Made by a program: the position numbers and the translations under genes. From contig QCKW01000003.1 in NCBI GenBank assembly GCA_003215055.1, forward strand, positions 1-64,000: a stretch of 64,000 nucleotides of DNA, read 5' to 3'. The stretch comes from Pelagibacteraceae bacterium AG-410-N23. GTDB taxonomy: Bacteria > Pseudomonadota > Alphaproteobacteria > Pelagibacterales > Pelagibacteraceae. Of this stretch, positions 26,737 to 41,073 are shown piece after piece (positions within the stretch are counted from its first letter, which is position 1; every line of letters starts with the position of its first letter). The notes under the pieces are model-generated. The model made no database searches. It saw nothing but the letters and a program-made list of their open reading frames with translations, and was not told the DNA's origin.

Positions 26737-27203
26737 TAATTGTTTAATAATTGTTTTAGCAAAGCTCCTGCTTTTGAAAAATCTATTTCATCTGCATAAT
26801 TTTTTTTCAATTCACCCATTACTTTTCCCATGTCTTTAATTGAGCTAGCTCCAAGTTTAGAAATAATTTCTTCACAAATTTTTTTTGTATCTTCATCGTT
26901 AAGCTGTTTGGGTAAAAAACTGGATAATATATTAAATTCATTTTGCTCTACTTCCAAAAGATCTAAGCGATTATTTTTTTTATATATGTCTATTGATTCG
27001 GCCCTCTGTTTAACCATTTTCTTAAATAATTTTTTTATATCTTCGTCATCTGTCTCTTTTTTGTTTGGCCCTGACCTATTAGAGATTTCTAGATCCTTAA
27101 TTGAAGATAAAATTAACCTATAAGTTGATATTTTAGTTTTATCTTTTGATTTTAAAGCATTTTTATATTCAATTTCGATTGTTTCTTTTAAAGACATTTC
27201 CAT
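26736..27203 (-). CDS. GatB/YqeY domain-containing protein
   Basis: 155-residue all-helical protein of the YqeY family, related to the C-terminal tRNA-binding domain of GatB. Typical segments are LKEAMKAKD-like ALKSKDKTKISTYRLILSSIKDLEI (start) and LSSFLPKQLNDEDTKKICEEII; the C-terminus has GKVMGELKKNYADEIDFSKAGALLKQLL. Role uncertain; some members are thought to bind tRNA or charge-related complexes. Commonly found upstream of dnaG-rpoD, as here. A second ATG two codons downstream is an equally plausible start. Confidence 0.9.
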   Translation of the reverse strand: MEMSLKETIEIEYKNALKSKDKTKISTYRLILSSIKDLEISNRSGPNKKETDDEDIKKLFKKMVKQRAESIDIYKKNNRLDLLEVEQNEFNILSSFLPKQLNDEDTKKICEEIISKLGASSIKDMGKVMGELKKNYADEIDFSKAGALLKQLLNN

Positions 27204-27237
27204 TTAATCTACTTTAAAGAAAAAATTCTTCAAAAGA

Positions 27238-27259
27238 AAAATTGTTTTTTTACAATTTT
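27238..27259. repeat. Perfect inverted repeat in the yqeY/carA divergent region
   Basis: AAAATTGT and ACAATTTT form a perfect 8-bp stem around a T6 loop, 35 bases upstream of yqeY and 65 bases upstream of carA. It may be an operator or a leader hairpin for the yqeY-dnaG-rpoD transcript. Arm composition is all but two bases A/T, so chance formation in this AT-rich region is possible. Confidence 0.4.
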
Positions 27260-27323
27260 ATAATACATCTCTGTTGCGATTATAAACCATATATTGTATT
27301 AACCTTTAACTTATGAGTTGTAA

Positions 27324-28517
27324 TTGATCAAAAAAGCAAAAAAAACAAACTCAAAAAATTCACAATTTAATACAGGCATTCTAGTTCTTGAAAATAAGAG
27401 AATTTTCAAAGGTATCGGAATTGGTTATCAAGGTGAAGCAACTGGTGAGGTTTGCTTCAATACCTCATTAACCGGTTACCAAGAAATTATTTCTGATCCT
27501 TCCTACGCGGGACAAATTATAAATTTTACATTCCCACATATTGGAAATGTTGGAACAAACAAGGAGGATGTTGAGTCTGACAAAATCTGGACAAGAGGCG
27601 TAATATTTAATTCTGAAATAACTTCACCTTCAAATTATAGAGCATTTTTACATTTAGATGCCTGGCTCAAAAAAAACAAAATTGTTGGGATTACAGGGCT
27701 AGATACAAGAAGTTTAACAAACTTTATAAGAGATAAAGGGGCACCAAAGGGAACAATTTCTTTTGCTAAAAATGGAAAATTTAATGTGAGCAAATTAACA
27801 AACTCAACAATTAAATGGAGTGGGTTAAAAAATCTTGATCTTGCACAAACAGTAACAACCTCAAAAAACTATATTTGGAAAGGACTTAAAACTTGGAATA
27901 AAGAAATAGGATATAAAAAAAATACAAAAAATATATTCCATGTAGTTGCGATTGATTATGGAATAAAAAAGAATATTTTAAGGTATTTTTCAGAATTTAA
28001 ATGTAAAGTAACTGTTGTTTCGTGCAAAACTTCTGCAGAAAAAATATTAAATCTTAAACCGCATGGAATATTTTTGTCTAATGGTCCTGGTGATCCTGCT
28101 GCAACAGGAAAATATGCGATTGAAATACTTAATAAATTAATCAAAAAAAATTTACCTATATTTGGGATTTGTTTAGGTCATCAAATTTTAGCATTGGCGT
28201 TGGGTGGAAAAACAAAAAAAATGAAGTTGGGACATAGAGGTGCGAACCATCCTGTCAAAAATTTAGTCCATGATAAAGTTGAAATCACTAGTCAAAATCA
28301 TGGTTTTGTAGTAGTTGAAGAAACTTTACCAAAAAAAATTGAAGTAACTCATAAATCTCTTTTTGATAATACCATAGAAGGAATAAGACTTAAAAACAGA
28401 CCAATATTTTCAGTACAATATCATCCAGAATCAAACCCTGGGCCACAGGATAGTGTTTACTTGTTTCAAGAATTTATTAACAACATGAAAAAAAATGCCA
28501 AAAAGAAAAGATATTAA
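27324..28517 (+). CDS. carA: Carbamoyl-phosphate synthase small (glutaminase) subunit
   Basis: 397 residues; releases ammonia from glutamine for CarB. Start is a TTG giving [13 protein letters not shown]; the nearest upstream ATG (27313) is followed by a stop after four codons. Motifs: [19 protein letters not shown] in the N-domain, FLSNGPGDP, the nucleophile elbow [15 protein letters not shown], and [13 protein letters not shown] with catalytic His and Glu. Its end overlaps the carB start by 23 bases. A weak promoter-like pair, TTGCGA and TATTAA at 17-base spacing (27278-27306), lies ahead. Confidence 0.97.
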   Translation: MIKKAKKTNSKNSQFNTGILVLENKRIFKGIGIGYQGEATGEVCFNTSLTGYQEIISDPSYAGQIINFTFPHIGNVGTNKEDVESDKIWTRGVIFNSEITSPSNYRAFLHLDAWLKKNKIVGITGLDTRSLTNFIRDKGAPKGTISFAKNGKFNVSKLTNSTIKWSGLKNLDLAQTVTTSKNYIWKGLKTWNKEIGYKKNTKNIFHVVAIDYGIKKNILRYFSEFKCKVTVVSCKTSAEKILNLKPHGIFLSNGPGDPAATGKYAIEILNKLIKKNLPIFGICLGHQILALALGGKTKKMKLGHRGANHPVKNLVHDKVEITSQNHGFVVVEETLPKKIEVTHKSLFDNTIEGIRLKNRPIFSVQYHPESNPGPQDSVYLFQEFINNMKKNAKKKRY

Positions 28518-31500
28518 AAAGATATTAGTTGTAGGAGCTGGACCCATTATCATCGGTCAAGCATGTGAGTTTGATTATTCAGGTACGCAGGCGTGTAAGG
28601 CATTAAAAGATGAGGGTTACAAAGTAATTTTGATTAACTCAAATCCTGCAACCATTATGACTGATCCAGATGTTGCAGATAAAACTTATATAGAACCAAT
28701 AACATTAGAAGTTTTAGAAAAAATTCTTAAAAAAGAAAAACCAGATGCAATTTTACCTACTATGGGTGGCCAGACTGCACTTAATCTTGCGATGCAGGCT
28801 GAGAACAAAGGAATTTTAAAAAAATATAAAATTGAACTCATAGGGGCAAACTCCAAGGCAATTGCTAATGCAGAGGATAGGAAGAAATTTAGAAAAAATA
28901 TGATTGATATAGGTTTAGATTTACCTAAATCTGAAATTGTAAATAATATCAACCAAGCATCAAAAGTTTTAAAAAAGATTGGTCTTCCTGCAATTATCAG
29001 ACCTGCATTTACACTTGGAGGTCTTGGTGGCGGTATTGCTAAGAATAAAAAAGACTACCTTAAAATAATCAAAAATGGACTTCACGAGTCTCCAGTTAGT
29101 CAAGTGTTAGTTGAAGAATGTTTAGAAGGCTGGAAAGAATTTGAGATGGAGGTTGTAAGAGATAAAAAAGATAACTGTATCATTATCTGCTCAATTGAAA
29201 ATGTTGATCCGATGGGAATACACACTGGTGACTCAGTAACTGTTGCTCCAGCACTTACATTAACTGATAAAGAATACCAAGTAATGAGAAATGCTTCTAT
29301 TGCGTGTTTAAGAAAAATTGGAGTTGAGACAGGTGGATCAAATGTTCAATTTGCAATCAATCCTAAAAATGGTCGAATGGTTGTAATTGAAATGAACCCA
29401 AGAGTATCAAGATCATCGGCACTTGCATCAAAAGCAACTGGATTTCCAATAGCAAAGGTGGCTGCAAAACTTGCAGTTGGTTACACTTTAGATGAATTAA
29501 AAAATGAAATCACAAAAGTAACACCTGCTTCATTTGAGCCAAGTATTGATTATGTGGTGACTAAAATTCCAAGATTTACTTTTGAAAAATTTTCAACTTC
29601 TCCAGCAACGCTAGGTACATCAATGAAATCTGTAGGTGAAGCGATGGCCATAGGAAGAAATTTTAAAGAGTCACTTCAAAAAGCTTTGGTATCTCTTGAA
29701 ACTGGTTTTTCAGGGTTAGATAGAATATTTAATTTAGATAAAAAACAAATTGAAAAAAAGCTTAAAGAGAATATTCCAAATAAACTCTTACTTGTTGCAG
29801 AGGCAATTAGAAAAAAAATTAATTTAAAAAGAGTTTTCATGCTATCAAAAATTGATCCCTGGTTTTTAGAACAAATTAAAGAAATAGTTGAAAGTGAAAT
29901 CAAGATCAAAAATGGTGGATTGCCTAAGAATTTTAGTGAATTTAATAGAATAAAATCAATTGGTTTTTCTGACAAAAAATTAGCAGAATTAACAAGTACA
30001 TCAGAAGATATAATAAGACAAAAAAGATCCGCTCTTAAAATTTTACCAGTATTTAAGAAAGTTGATACCTGTGCAGCTGAATTCAAATCATTTACACCTT
30101 ACATGTACTCAACATATCAAAGAAATTTCTCAATTAATTCAGAATGTGAGTCAGATCCATCAACTAATAAAAAGATTATTATTCTAGGTGGCGGTCCTAA
30201 TAGAATTGGTCAAGGAATAGAATTTGACTATTGCTGCTGCCAGGCGAGTTTTTCATTAAAGGAAGCTGGATTTGAAACGATTATGGTTAATTGTAACCCT
30301 GAAACAGTTTCAACAGATTACGATACAAGCGATCGATTATATTTTGAGCCACTTAAAGAAGAGTATGTTTTTAACATAATTAATAAAGAAAAAGAAAAAG
30401 GTAAGCTTATTGGTGTTATCGCACAGTTTGGTGGTCAAACACCAATTAAACTTGCTAAATTTTTACACAATAATAAGCTACCAATTTTAGGAACACAATA
30501 TACATCAATAGATCTAGCAGAAGACAGAGATAGATTTAGAAATTTACTTAATAAATTAAAACTTAAACAAGCTGAGAGTGGAATTGCTAAAACTTTCAAA
30601 CAAGCAATTCAAATAGCAGATAAAATTGGCTTGCCATTATTGGTTAGACCCTCCTATGTTCTAGGTGGAAGAGCAATGGAAATAGTTCATGAAAAAAGTC
30701 AACTTAAAAATTTTGTAGAGGAGGCATTTAAAGCAGCTGAAGAAAATCCAATTTTAATTGATAAGTTTATTGACCATGCCATGGAAGTAGATGTTGATGC
30801 AATATCTGATGGAAAACAAGTTCACGTAGCTGGTATTATGCAACATATTGAGGAGGCTGGAATTCATTCTGGAGACTCGGCTTGTAGTCTACCTCCAATA
30901 TCAATTAAACCATATTTGATTAAAGAAATTGAAAATCAAACAAAAAAATTAGCTTTAGCTCTTCAGGTAAAAGGATTTATGAACATTCAATTCGCAATAA
31001 AAAAAGATGAAATTTATGTGATCGAAGTAAATCCTAGAGCTAGTAGAACGGTACCATTTGTATCAAAAGCAAAAGGACTTCCTCTCGCGAAAATTGCTTC
31101 ACGTATAATGGCAGGTGAAAAATTGTCTAAATTTAATTTGAGAGATAAATCTAGAGGAATGTATGCTGTAAAAGAAGCAGTTTTTCCATTTAATAAATTT
31201 CCTAATAGTGATCTACTTTTAGGACCAGAAATGAAGTCAACCGGCGAAGTAATGGGATTTGACAAAAATTTTGGTATGGCATTTGCTAAAAGCCAAATTG
31301 CATCTGCTAATTCTTTACCTAAACAAGGTCTAGCATTTATATCTTTGAAAGACTCTCATAAAGACGAGGGAATTGATCTTGCAAGGGAATTAATCAAATT
31401 AAATTTTACATTATGTGCAACAAAAGGTACTGCTGAATACATAAAAAAACATCAAATGAGGTGTAAAATAATTAATAAGGTAAGTAGTGGATCACCTCAT

Positions 31501-31722
31501 ATTGTTGATGTCTTGAATTCAAAAAAAATAGCATTAGTAATTAACACCGGTGGTGGAAATAGTGAGCATAGACTTAACGATGCAATTGCTTTAAGAAGAG
31601 CAACTCTAAAAAATAAAGTTCCGTACTGTACAAATATGTCAACTGCACTTGCTTGCTTAAAAGGTATTAAATCTCTCAAAACAAAAAAACTAGAGGTGAG
31701 ATCGCTACAAGAAATTAATTAA
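28495..31722 (+). CDS. carB: Carbamoyl-phosphate synthase large subunit
   Basis: 1075 residues, the full two-fold repeated enzyme. The first half carries [28 protein letters not shown] (13-40 region) and the ATP-grasp segment [12 protein letters not shown]; the second repeats [24 protein letters not shown] and [17 protein letters not shown]-binding and metal sites [16 protein letters not shown] and [16 protein letters not shown] are both present. A C-terminal MGS-like allosteric domain follows from about residue 930. Makes carbamoyl phosphate for pyrimidines and arginine. Coupled to carA. Confidence 0.98.
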   Translation: MPKRKDIKKILVVGAGPIIIGQACEFDYSGTQACKALKDEGYKVILINSNPATIMTDPDVADKTYIEPITLEVLEKILKKEKPDAILPTMGGQTALNLAMQAENKGILKKYKIELIGANSKAIANAEDRKKFRKNMIDIGLDLPKSEIVNNINQASKVLKKIGLPAIIRPAFTLGGLGGGIAKNKKDYLKIIKNGLHESPVSQVLVEECLEGWKEFEMEVVRDKKDNCIIICSIENVDPMGIHTGDSVTVAPALTLTDKEYQVMRNASIACLRKIGVETGGSNVQFAINPKNGRMVVIEMNPRVSRSSALASKATGFPIAKVAAKLAVGYTLDELKNEITKVTPASFEPSIDYVVTKIPRFTFEKFSTSPATLGTSMKSVGEAMAIGRNFKESLQKALVSLETGFSGLDRIFNLDKKQIEKKLKENIPNKLLLVAEAIRKKINLKRVFMLSKIDPWFLEQIKEIVESEIKIKNGGLPKNFSEFNRIKSIGFSDKKLAELTSTSEDIIRQKRSALKILPVFKKVDTCAAEFKSFTPYMYSTYQRNFSINSECESDPSTNKKIIILGGGPNRIGQGIEFDYCCCQASFSLKEAGFETIMVNCNPETVSTDYDTSDRLYFEPLKEEYVFNIINKEKEKGKLIGVIAQFGGQTPIKLAKFLHNNKLPILGTQYTSIDLAEDRDRFRNLLNKLKLKQAESGIAKTFKQAIQIADKIGLPLLVRPSYVLGGRAMEIVHEKSQLKNFVEEAFKAAEENPILIDKFIDHAMEVDVDAISDGKQVHVAGIMQHIEEAGIHSGDSACSLPPISIKPYLIKEIENQTKKLALALQVKGFMNIQFAIKKDEIYVIEVNPRASRTVPFVSKAKGLPLAKIASRIMAGEKLSKFNLRDKSRGMYAVKEAVFPFNKFPNSDLLLGPEMKSTGEVMGFDKNFGMAFAKSQIASANSLPKQGLAFISLKDSHKDEGIDLARELIKLNFTLCATKGTAEYIKKHQMRCKIINKVSSGSPHIVDVLNSKKIALVINTGGGNSEHRLNDAIALRRATLKNKVPYCTNMSTALACLKGIKSLKTKKLEVRSLQEIN

Positions 31723-31859
31723 TTTTTTTCAATCTTGAGTTGATAATTTATCTACAATTCAAAGTTGAATATTTTAATAAAATTTATTTTGTTTAACCCA
31801 AAATGATTAGTAACTTAGTTGTTACAATTTTAAATAATTTTTAAAATAAATAAAAATTT

Positions 31860-32105
31860 ATGAGTTCAGAAGTTCACAAGTATATTGAAGAAGCATTAAA
31901 TAAAAATAAAAATTTGTTCAATGCGCAGGTATTAGATTTTCCAAATGATAAAACAATTGATAAAAGTAAAGCTATAAAAACAAAAAATAATATAGTTTGG
32001 AAAATAAGCGATAAATCTAATGATGATCAATTGAAAGCCATTACAGGCTTTTGTTTTACGATTGGGTTTTTATTAGTAATAGGCCTGTACGCAAACTTAT
32101 CTTAA
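31860..32105 (+). CDS. Small hypothetical protein with C-terminal membrane segment
   Basis: 81 residues. Residues 1-58 are hydrophilic and Lys/Asp-rich (NDKTIDKSKAIKTKNN); a single hydrophobic segment follows at about 60-79 (AITGFCFTIGFLLVIGLYA), so a C-tail-anchored topology is likely. I do not recognise the family. It stands alone, 137 bases after carB and converging on the oxygenase-like gene 10 bases away. The gap after carB holds only AT-rich sequence with weak inverted repeats. Confidence 0.6.
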   Translation: MSSEVHKYIEEALNKNKNLFNAQVLDFPNDKTIDKSKAIKTKNNIVWKISDKSNDDQLKAITGFCFTIGFLLVIGLYANLS

Positions 32106-32115
32106 AAAAATTTAA

Positions 32116-32778
32116 TTATTCTACCTTCCAATCAGTTTTAAAAGTAACATAGTTTACTTGAATACATCGTCTTTCTCTTAAAATTTTTTTTTTTTCCATT
32201 CCATGCCATGTATTAGGCCCACTGGTAAATAAATAGCCATAATTATGCTTGTAAGGAACAGTTTTAACCTTTTCTAATTTTTCGTTATAAAAATCAGTAC
32301 CTAAATCCTCTGACTCATTTGTTTGATTTACAAAAATTAATCCTGACATAAGTTTTTCTTTAATATCACAATGTGGTTTTAACCAGAAACCTTCTCGATC
32401 ACAAATTACTTCAAGTCTAACATATGAATTATCTAATTTTCTATTTATCATTTTAGACAATGTTTCAGTTACTTGTTTTGATTGTAGTTCATTTATAAAT
32501 TTTACTAAATTAGGGAACAGAAGTGCATTTTCTTTTGTTACAAAACATCTAAACTTAATTGCTTTACCTCCTGAAGCTATACCTTTCCTAAATTCAGCAG
32601 CACCCCCATCTATCGCTCTAGTGCCATCGTAATTTAAATTATGTTTACTTACATCTGGAATATCAGCTTTTACTATCTCATTAATAGACTCTTTGCTTAA
32701 AGCGTTATTATATTCCCAATGATCAAATGGAAAATCATACTTAGTTGAATTATTCAAAATAGAATTAAGAAAAGTCAT
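32116..32778 (-). CDS. Putative 2-oxoglutarate/Fe(II)-dependent oxygenase
   Basis: 220 residues. The metal-binding pattern of the double-stranded beta-helix oxygenases appears as H136-x-D138 (LKPHCDIKEKL), H192 (NTWHGMEKK) and a 2OG-anchoring Arg about ten residues on (LRERRCIQVNYVTF). Between them GLIFVNQTNESEDLGTDFY and YGYLFTSGPNTWHG match prolyl-hydroxylase-like folds. Substrate unknown. It overlaps the downstream end of the ELM1-like gene by 14 bases on the same strand, so the two are likely co-translated and may act together. Confidence 0.68.
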   Translation of the reverse strand: MTFLNSILNNSTKYDFPFDHWEYNNALSKESINEIVKADIPDVSKHNLNYDGTRAIDGGAAEFRKGIASGGKAIKFRCFVTKENALLFPNLVKFINELQSKQVTETLSKMINRKLDNSYVRLEVICDREGFWLKPHCDIKEKLMSGLIFVNQTNESEDLGTDFYNEKLEKVKTVPYKHNYGYLFTSGPNTWHGMEKKKILRERRCIQVNYVTFKTDWKVE

Positions 32779-33721
32779 AATCTTTAAATTTCTCTTTTAT
32801 ATATCTTGATATTCTAACAGATTCATTAAGTTTTTCATAATTCCAAGAAGCTAAGATAAGATCTTTGGGTAAGTCTCTTATTATATTTAAAGATCTAAAT
32901 AATTCAAAAAATTTTCTAAATCTATAATTTTTTTTCATTGCTGGCATTTGTGCTACATGAATTGGTTTCCCAGTCATTGCAGCCTCTGAAATCATTGATG
33001 TTGAGTCACAAGTTACAACAATATGGTCTGCTAATTTTAATGATGATAGATAAGCTTTTTTATCTACATCAGTAATGATTATTTGATTTTTATCAAAAAA
33101 CTCATTGGCTTTGTCAATTACATTTTGTGGTGTTCTCATTGAGGGTATAAAAATTAGTTGAAAATTATTTAAATCAATAATCTTTTTCATTGACAAAAAA
33201 AGTTCATTTATAGAATTGTTATTATAATCATAATACTTATTTGGTCCGCCAACAATTAATGCTAATGTCTTTTCTCTATTTATTCTAGATTTTAAATAAT
33301 TTTCATTTTCTTTTAGTTCATCATTTCTCAAATAATGTATTGCCCCTTTAGATTTTAAGACATTCTTGCCATCTAAACTATCATGTTCTGGAGCTATAAT
33401 TAAATCAAAATTATCCAATGAAACTTTTGGATCTTGGATATGAATGTTCATTATTTGATTTTTATATTTTCGTTTAAGAAAAATAGATGGAATTACACTT
33501 TTTCTTCCACAAGATATGACAATATTGAAGTCTTTGTTTATATTATTTTTAAAAGCATAACTTTGAACTGGTGTAAATCTTGGAGGAATTAATTTCCAAA
33601 AAATATTTAGTTCAATCTTTTCGTGTATAAATTCAAGGTCTAAAGCTTTTGCAAGACCTTCTACTTGGCTAATCATGCCATGCATTCCCTCTGTCAATAA
33701 TATACCTTTTAATTTAGTCAT
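32765..33721 (-). CDS. ELM1-family (DUF1022) GT-B-like protein
   Basis: 318 residues of the family named for plant mitochondrial fission protein ELM1, common in Alphaproteobacteria. Seen: ILLTEGMHGMISQVEGLAKAL (about 7-27), IPPRFTPVQ, VISCGRKSVIPSIFLKR, IHIQDPKVSLDNFDLIIAPEHD (about 93-114), LIVGGPNKYY, and VTCDSTSMISEAAMTGKPIHV (about 237-257) near the C-terminus, a GT-B-style nucleotide-sugar site. The biochemical role is not established. Divergent from trxB with a 21-base gap; co-oriented with the oxygenase-like gene. Confidence 0.85.
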   Translation of the reverse strand: MTKLKGILLTEGMHGMISQVEGLAKALDLEFIHEKIELNIFWKLIPPRFTPVQSYAFKNNINKDFNIVISCGRKSVIPSIFLKRKYKNQIMNIHIQDPKVSLDNFDLIIAPEHDSLDGKNVLKSKGAIHYLRNDELKENENYLKSRINREKTLALIVGGPNKYYDYNNNSINELFLSMKKIIDLNNFQLIFIPSMRTPQNVIDKANEFFDKNQIIITDVDKKAYLSSLKLADHIVVTCDSTSMISEAAMTGKPIHVAQMPAMKKNYRFRKFFELFRSLNIIRDLPKDLILASWNYEKLNESVRISRYIKEKFKDYDFS

Positions 33722-33742
33722 TAATCACTATATAGCTTTCAT

Positions 33743-34687
33743 ATGAGTCAAAATCCAACTAAACACACAAAAGTGTTAATAATTGGGTCCGGTCCGGCTG
33801 GATACACTGCTGCCGTTTATGCAGCAAGAGCTATGCTAAAACCGATATTAGTTCATGGAGCTCAGCCTGGTGGACAATTAACAACTACAACTGATGTAGA
33901 AAACTACCCAGGTTTTTCAGATGTAATTCAAGGGCCTTGGCTAATGGATCAAATGAAAGAACAAGCTAAAGCTGTTGGCACAGAAATGATTGAGGATCAT
34001 ATTGGATCAGTAAACTTAAAATCATCTCCATTTGAAGCTGTTGGAGATAGTGGGCAAAAATATACTGCTGATAGCATTATAATTTCTACGGGCGCTCAGG
34101 CAAGATGGTTAAATATAAAATCAGAACAAGAGTTTAGAGGTTTTGGAGTTTCTGCATGTGCAACATGTGACGGTTTCTTTTTTAAAGATAAAGAAGTTGC
34201 AGTTGTGGGTGGTGGAAATGCTGCTGTTGAAGAAGCTATGTTTCTAACGAAATTTGCTTCTAAAGTAAAATTAATTCACAGAAGAGATAGTTTAAGAGCT
34301 GAAAAATTACTTCAAAAAAAATTGATGGAAAATAAAAAGATTGAAATTATTTGGGACTCAGTTGTTGAGGATGTTATAGGAGATAAAGAACCTAAAAATG
34401 TAAAAGGTATTAAAATAAAAAATGTTAAAACAAACAAAATTAATGAAATGAAACTAGATGGATTATTTATTGCAATAGGTCACGATCCAGCTACACAACT
34501 ATTTAAAGATCAATTAAAAATGGATCAAGAAGGTTATTTAATTACTAAGCCAGATTCTACTGAGACAAATGTTCCTGGAGTTTATGCAGCTGGAGATGTT
34601 AAAGACAAAACTTTTAGACAAGCAGTTACTGCTGCAGGAATGGGTTGTATGGCAGCGTTAGAGGCAGAGAAATTTTTATCTCACTAA
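33743..34687 (+). CDS. trxB: Thioredoxin reductase
   Basis: 314-residue flavoenzyme that reduces thioredoxin with NADPH. FAD motif IIGSGPAGYTAAVYAARA (about 13-30), GGQLTTTTDVENYPGF, the redox-active CATCDGFF (about 138-145), the NADPH motif VVGGGNAAVEEAMFL (about 153-167), and C-terminal PGVYAAGDVKDKTFRQAVTAAGMGCMAA. Full length. Converges on the aminotransferase gene with 1 base between stops. Confidence 0.97.
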   Translation: MSQNPTKHTKVLIIGSGPAGYTAAVYAARAMLKPILVHGAQPGGQLTTTTDVENYPGFSDVIQGPWLMDQMKEQAKAVGTEMIEDHIGSVNLKSSPFEAVGDSGQKYTADSIIISTGAQARWLNIKSEQEFRGFGVSACATCDGFFFKDKEVAVVGGGNAAVEEAMFLTKFASKVKLIHRRDSLRAEKLLQKKLMENKKIEIIWDSVVEDVIGDKEPKNVKGIKIKNVKTNKINEMKLDGLFIAIGHDPATQLFKDQLKMDQEGYLITKPDSTETNVPGVYAAGDVKDKTFRQAVTAAGMGCMAALEAEKFLSH

Positions 34688-34688
34688 T

Positions 34689-38068
<3,380 letters not shown>

Positions 38069-38087
<19 letters not shown>

Positions 38088-38824
38088 TAATCACTGGCGG
38101 AGCTACAAGAATAGGTGCAGCAATTGCTGAGAAATTATCTGGTCCAAATAAAGAAATTATTATTCATTACAATAAATCAAAATCTAAAGCAGAAAGATTA
38201 AAAAATAAATTACAAAAATTTGGAACAATAGTTCATTTGGTAAAAGGCAATTTAAGCAAAGAAAGAGATATTCATAAAATAATTAAATTATCAAAATCAA
38301 AAATGAAATTTTTTGATTGCTTAATAAATAATGCTTCATTATTTGAAAATGATAAATTGGAAAATTTTACTTCTAAGAGTTGGGAAAATCATATTTCTAC
38401 AAATCTTAAGGCCCCTGCTCTTTTGACAAAAGAATTTTCAAAAAATATTAGAGGTAAAAATAACAATATTATAAATATAATTGATCAAAGAGTATTTAAA
38501 CTTACTCCATATTTTTTTTCATATACTTTAAGTAAAACAGGCTTATATACTCTAACCAAAACCTGTGCGATGAGCCTTTCACCAGAGGTCAGAGTTAATG
38601 GTATAGCACCGGGCCCAACCATAAAAAACCTGAGACAATCGGATAAACATTTTAAAAAACAGTATCTTGCAACCCCTTTAAAAAGACAGGTTGATGTAAA
38701 AGAAATTTGTAATGCAGTTGACTTTTTTATTAAAAACCGATCTATTACCGGTCAAGTAATTGCAATTGACAGTGGTCAAAGTTTAAATTGGCAAACACCT
38801 GATATAATAAAAGGTAAAGAATGA
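38069..38824 (+). CDS. Short-chain dehydrogenase, pteridine reductase/FolM-like
   Basis: 251 residues, starting at GTG within the end of uvrB (19-base overlap). Rossmann SDR motifs: [16 protein letters not shown] (about 8-23; the TGxxxRIG form seen in pteridine reductases), [11 protein letters not shown] (about 85-95), active-site YTLSKTG with Tyr and Lys (about 152-158), and VNGIAPGPT. Adjacent folB supports a role in reducing dihydropterin/dihydrofolate, as FolM does in organisms where it backs up FolA. Substrate is inference. Confidence 0.82.
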
Positions 38825-39246
38825 GAAAAAATAATTTTAAAGTTATAAAAATTGATAAAAATAAAAAATTATTTAATTACGAGAAAAAAATTCTAATAAA
38901 TGAGTTAATTCTTAATTTAAAACTTGGATATTATGATTTTGAGAAAGAGAAAACTCAAAAAGTAAAATTTAGTTTAGAAATTGATTATCAAGATAAAAAA
39001 CCTTCAAATGATAAAGATCTTAGATCAATCGTAAACTATGCAACAATTGTAAGATTAATAAAAAAACTTATTAAAAAGAAGCACTATAATTTCCTAGAAA
39101 CTTTAGCTGAAGCTGTTTTTGACGAATTATTCAAAGATAAGAGAATTGGTAAAATAATGTTAAAAATTGAGAAAATGGAAATTTTAAAGGAATGTTCATC
39201 AGTCGGTATTCAAATTACCAAAAAAAGAAGTTATGATAAGTTCTGA
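38821..39246 (+). CDS. folB: Dihydroneopterin aldolase
   Basis: 141 residues; FolB family, converting dihydroneopterin to hydroxymethyl-dihydropterin and glycolaldehyde in folate synthesis. The core is [25 protein letters not shown] (about 32-56; the usual G-x-x-x-x-E-R core is altered), [16 protein letters not shown], and [14 protein letters not shown] with the family Glu. An N-terminal Lys/Asn-rich extension of about 22 residues is present. Start overlaps the SDR stop by 4 bases and its end overlaps the uvrC start by 14 bases. Confidence 0.85.
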   Translation: MRKNNFKVIKIDKNKKLFNYEKKILINELILNLKLGYYDFEKEKTQKVKFSLEIDYQDKKPSNDKDLRSIVNYATIVRLIKKLIKKKHYNFLETLAEAVFDELFKDKRIGKIMLKIEKMEILKECSSVGIQITKKRSYDKF

Positions 39247-41068
39247 GATTGGCAAAGAAGTAATTAAAAAAGAACTCACTTTAATTCCTAAACTACCTGG
39301 TGTTTATAGAATGTTAAATGAAAAAGGAGATATTCTTTATGTTGGTAAAGCAAAAAATTTACCTAATAGACTTAAGAGCTACATCGCAGAAAAAAATCAT
39401 ATTATTAGGACAGAACGAATGTTATCTCAAACAAGAAAATTAGAGATAACCACAACTTCAAATGAAAGTGAAGCTTTACTTCTTGAGGCTAACTTAATCA
39501 AAAAATATAAACCAAAATTTAATATTTTATTACGAGATGATAAATCTTTTCCATTCATTTTTATTGGTAATAAAGATAAATGGCCACAAATTAAAAGACA
39601 TAGAGGAAAAAAAACAAAGGAAGGTTTTTATTTTGGTCCGTTTGCTTCTGCTGGATCTGCAAATTGGACAATCAAAATGATACAAAAAATTTTTCATTTA
39701 AGAGTTTGCGATGATACAGTTTTTAAAAATAGAGAGCGTCCATGTATTTTATATCAAATTAAAAGATGTTCTGGTCCATGTGTTAATTATATAGAAAAAG
39801 ATGAATATAAAAAAACTGTTGATGATGCTATTGAATTTGTTTCCGGTAAATCACGAAAAATACAAAAAAGTCTCTCAGATCAAATGGAAAAAGCTAGCAA
39901 TGATTTAGATTTTGAAAAGGCTGTGGTTTTAAGAGATAGAATAAAATCACTAAACATTATTCAATCATCTCAAAGAATTAATGAGGCAAATTTAATAGAA
40001 GCTGATGTGATTGCGGGTTATAAGGAATCTGGCAAAACTTGCATTCAAGTTTTCTTTTATCGTTCAAAACAGAATTGGGGAAATCAAGCTTTTTTTCCAA
40101 AGCATGATCCTGATGAAAAACTCAGTGATATATTGAATTCTTTTGTTTCTCAGTTTTATGAAAATAAAAGTGTTCCTTCATCAATAATATTGTCTGAAGA
40201 AATTAAAGAAAAAATTTTGATTGAAAAAACTCTTTCTCAAAAAGAGGAAAAACAAATAAATATTTCTGTTGCAAAAAAAGGATCAAAATTAAAAGTAATT
40301 AATCAAGCAATCAAAAATGCAAAAGATAGTTTAAATAGAAAGCTTTATGAAAGTCAGAATAATAGGGAATTATTTGATGCGGTTGCAAGTAAATTTAACC
40401 TAGAATCAAATATTAATTTAATAGAAGTTTATGATAATAGTCATATTCAAGGAAGTGACAGCGTTGGAGCATTAATCGCTTACGGCGATGAAGGGTTTGT
40501 AAAGAAAAGATATAGAAAATTTAATATAAAAATACAAAAAAATGAACATGATGACTATGGTATGATGCGGGAAGTGCTTAATAGAAGATTTAAAAGAGCT
40601 ATCCAAGAAAAAGACAATTACCTTACATTTCCTGATTTAATTCTCATTGATGGAGGAAAAGGTCAATATTCTGTAGCTAGAGAGACGCTGAATGAACTGG
40701 GGCTTCATGACTTACCAATAGTAGCTATTGCAAAGGGCAAACTGAGAAACAGTGGAGATGAAACTTTTTTTCATAGTGGTAAGGAGTATAAGTTTTTAAA
40801 AAACGACCCTACTTTATTCTTTCTTCAAAGATTAAGGGATGAGTCTCACAGATTTGCAATTAGCGCACACCGGGCTAAAAGGAAAAAAGGAATTAGTAAA
40901 TCTTTACTTGACCAAATTGAAGGTATCGGATCTATAAGAAAAAGAGCTTTATTAAATCATTTTGGCTCAGCTAGAGCAGTCGAGTCTGCAAGTCTTGATG
41001 AGATAAAAACAGTCGAGGGTGTAGAGGAAAAAGTAGCAAAAAAGATATATAACTTTTTTCATGAATAA
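39233..41068 (+). CDS. uvrC: UvrABC excision nuclease subunit C
   Basis: 611 residues. GIY-YIG nuclease domain at the N-terminus ([26 protein letters not shown], about 22-47), the cysteine motif [17 protein letters not shown], a UVR motif ([20 protein letters not shown]), the RNase H-like 3' incision domain with [19 protein letters not shown] and [14 protein letters not shown], and C-terminal helix-hairpin-helix repeats ([17 protein letters not shown]). Works with UvrAB to cut around bulky lesions. Located five bases before pgsA. Confidence 0.98.
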   Translation: MISSEIGKEVIKKELTLIPKLPGVYRMLNEKGDILYVGKAKNLPNRLKSYIAEKNHIIRTERMLSQTRKLEITTTSNESEALLLEANLIKKYKPKFNILLRDDKSFPFIFIGNKDKWPQIKRHRGKKTKEGFYFGPFASAGSANWTIKMIQKIFHLRVCDDTVFKNRERPCILYQIKRCSGPCVNYIEKDEYKKTVDDAIEFVSGKSRKIQKSLSDQMEKASNDLDFEKAVVLRDRIKSLNIIQSSQRINEANLIEADVIAGYKESGKTCIQVFFYRSKQNWGNQAFFPKHDPDEKLSDILNSFVSQFYENKSVPSSIILSEEIKEKILIEKTLSQKEEKQINISVAKKGSKLKVINQAIKNAKDSLNRKLYESQNNRELFDAVASKFNLESNINLIEVYDNSHIQGSDSVGALIAYGDEGFVKKRYRKFNIKIQKNEHDDYGMMREVLNRRFKRAIQEKDNYLTFPDLILIDGGKGQYSVARETLNELGLHDLPIVAIAKGKLRNSGDETFFHSGKEYKFLKNDPTLFFLQRLRDESHRFAISAHRAKRKKGISKSLLDQIEGIGSIRKRALLNHFGSARAVESASLDEIKTVEGVEEKVAKKIYNFFHE

Positions 41069-41073
41069 AAAAT

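Noticed and set aside
31757-31770. ATTCAA-AG-TTGAAT inverted repeat after carB as a terminator
   Set aside because: Two-base loop, all but two pairs A/T and no clean T tract; too weak to call a terminator. A second repeat at 31810-31825 has only five pairs.
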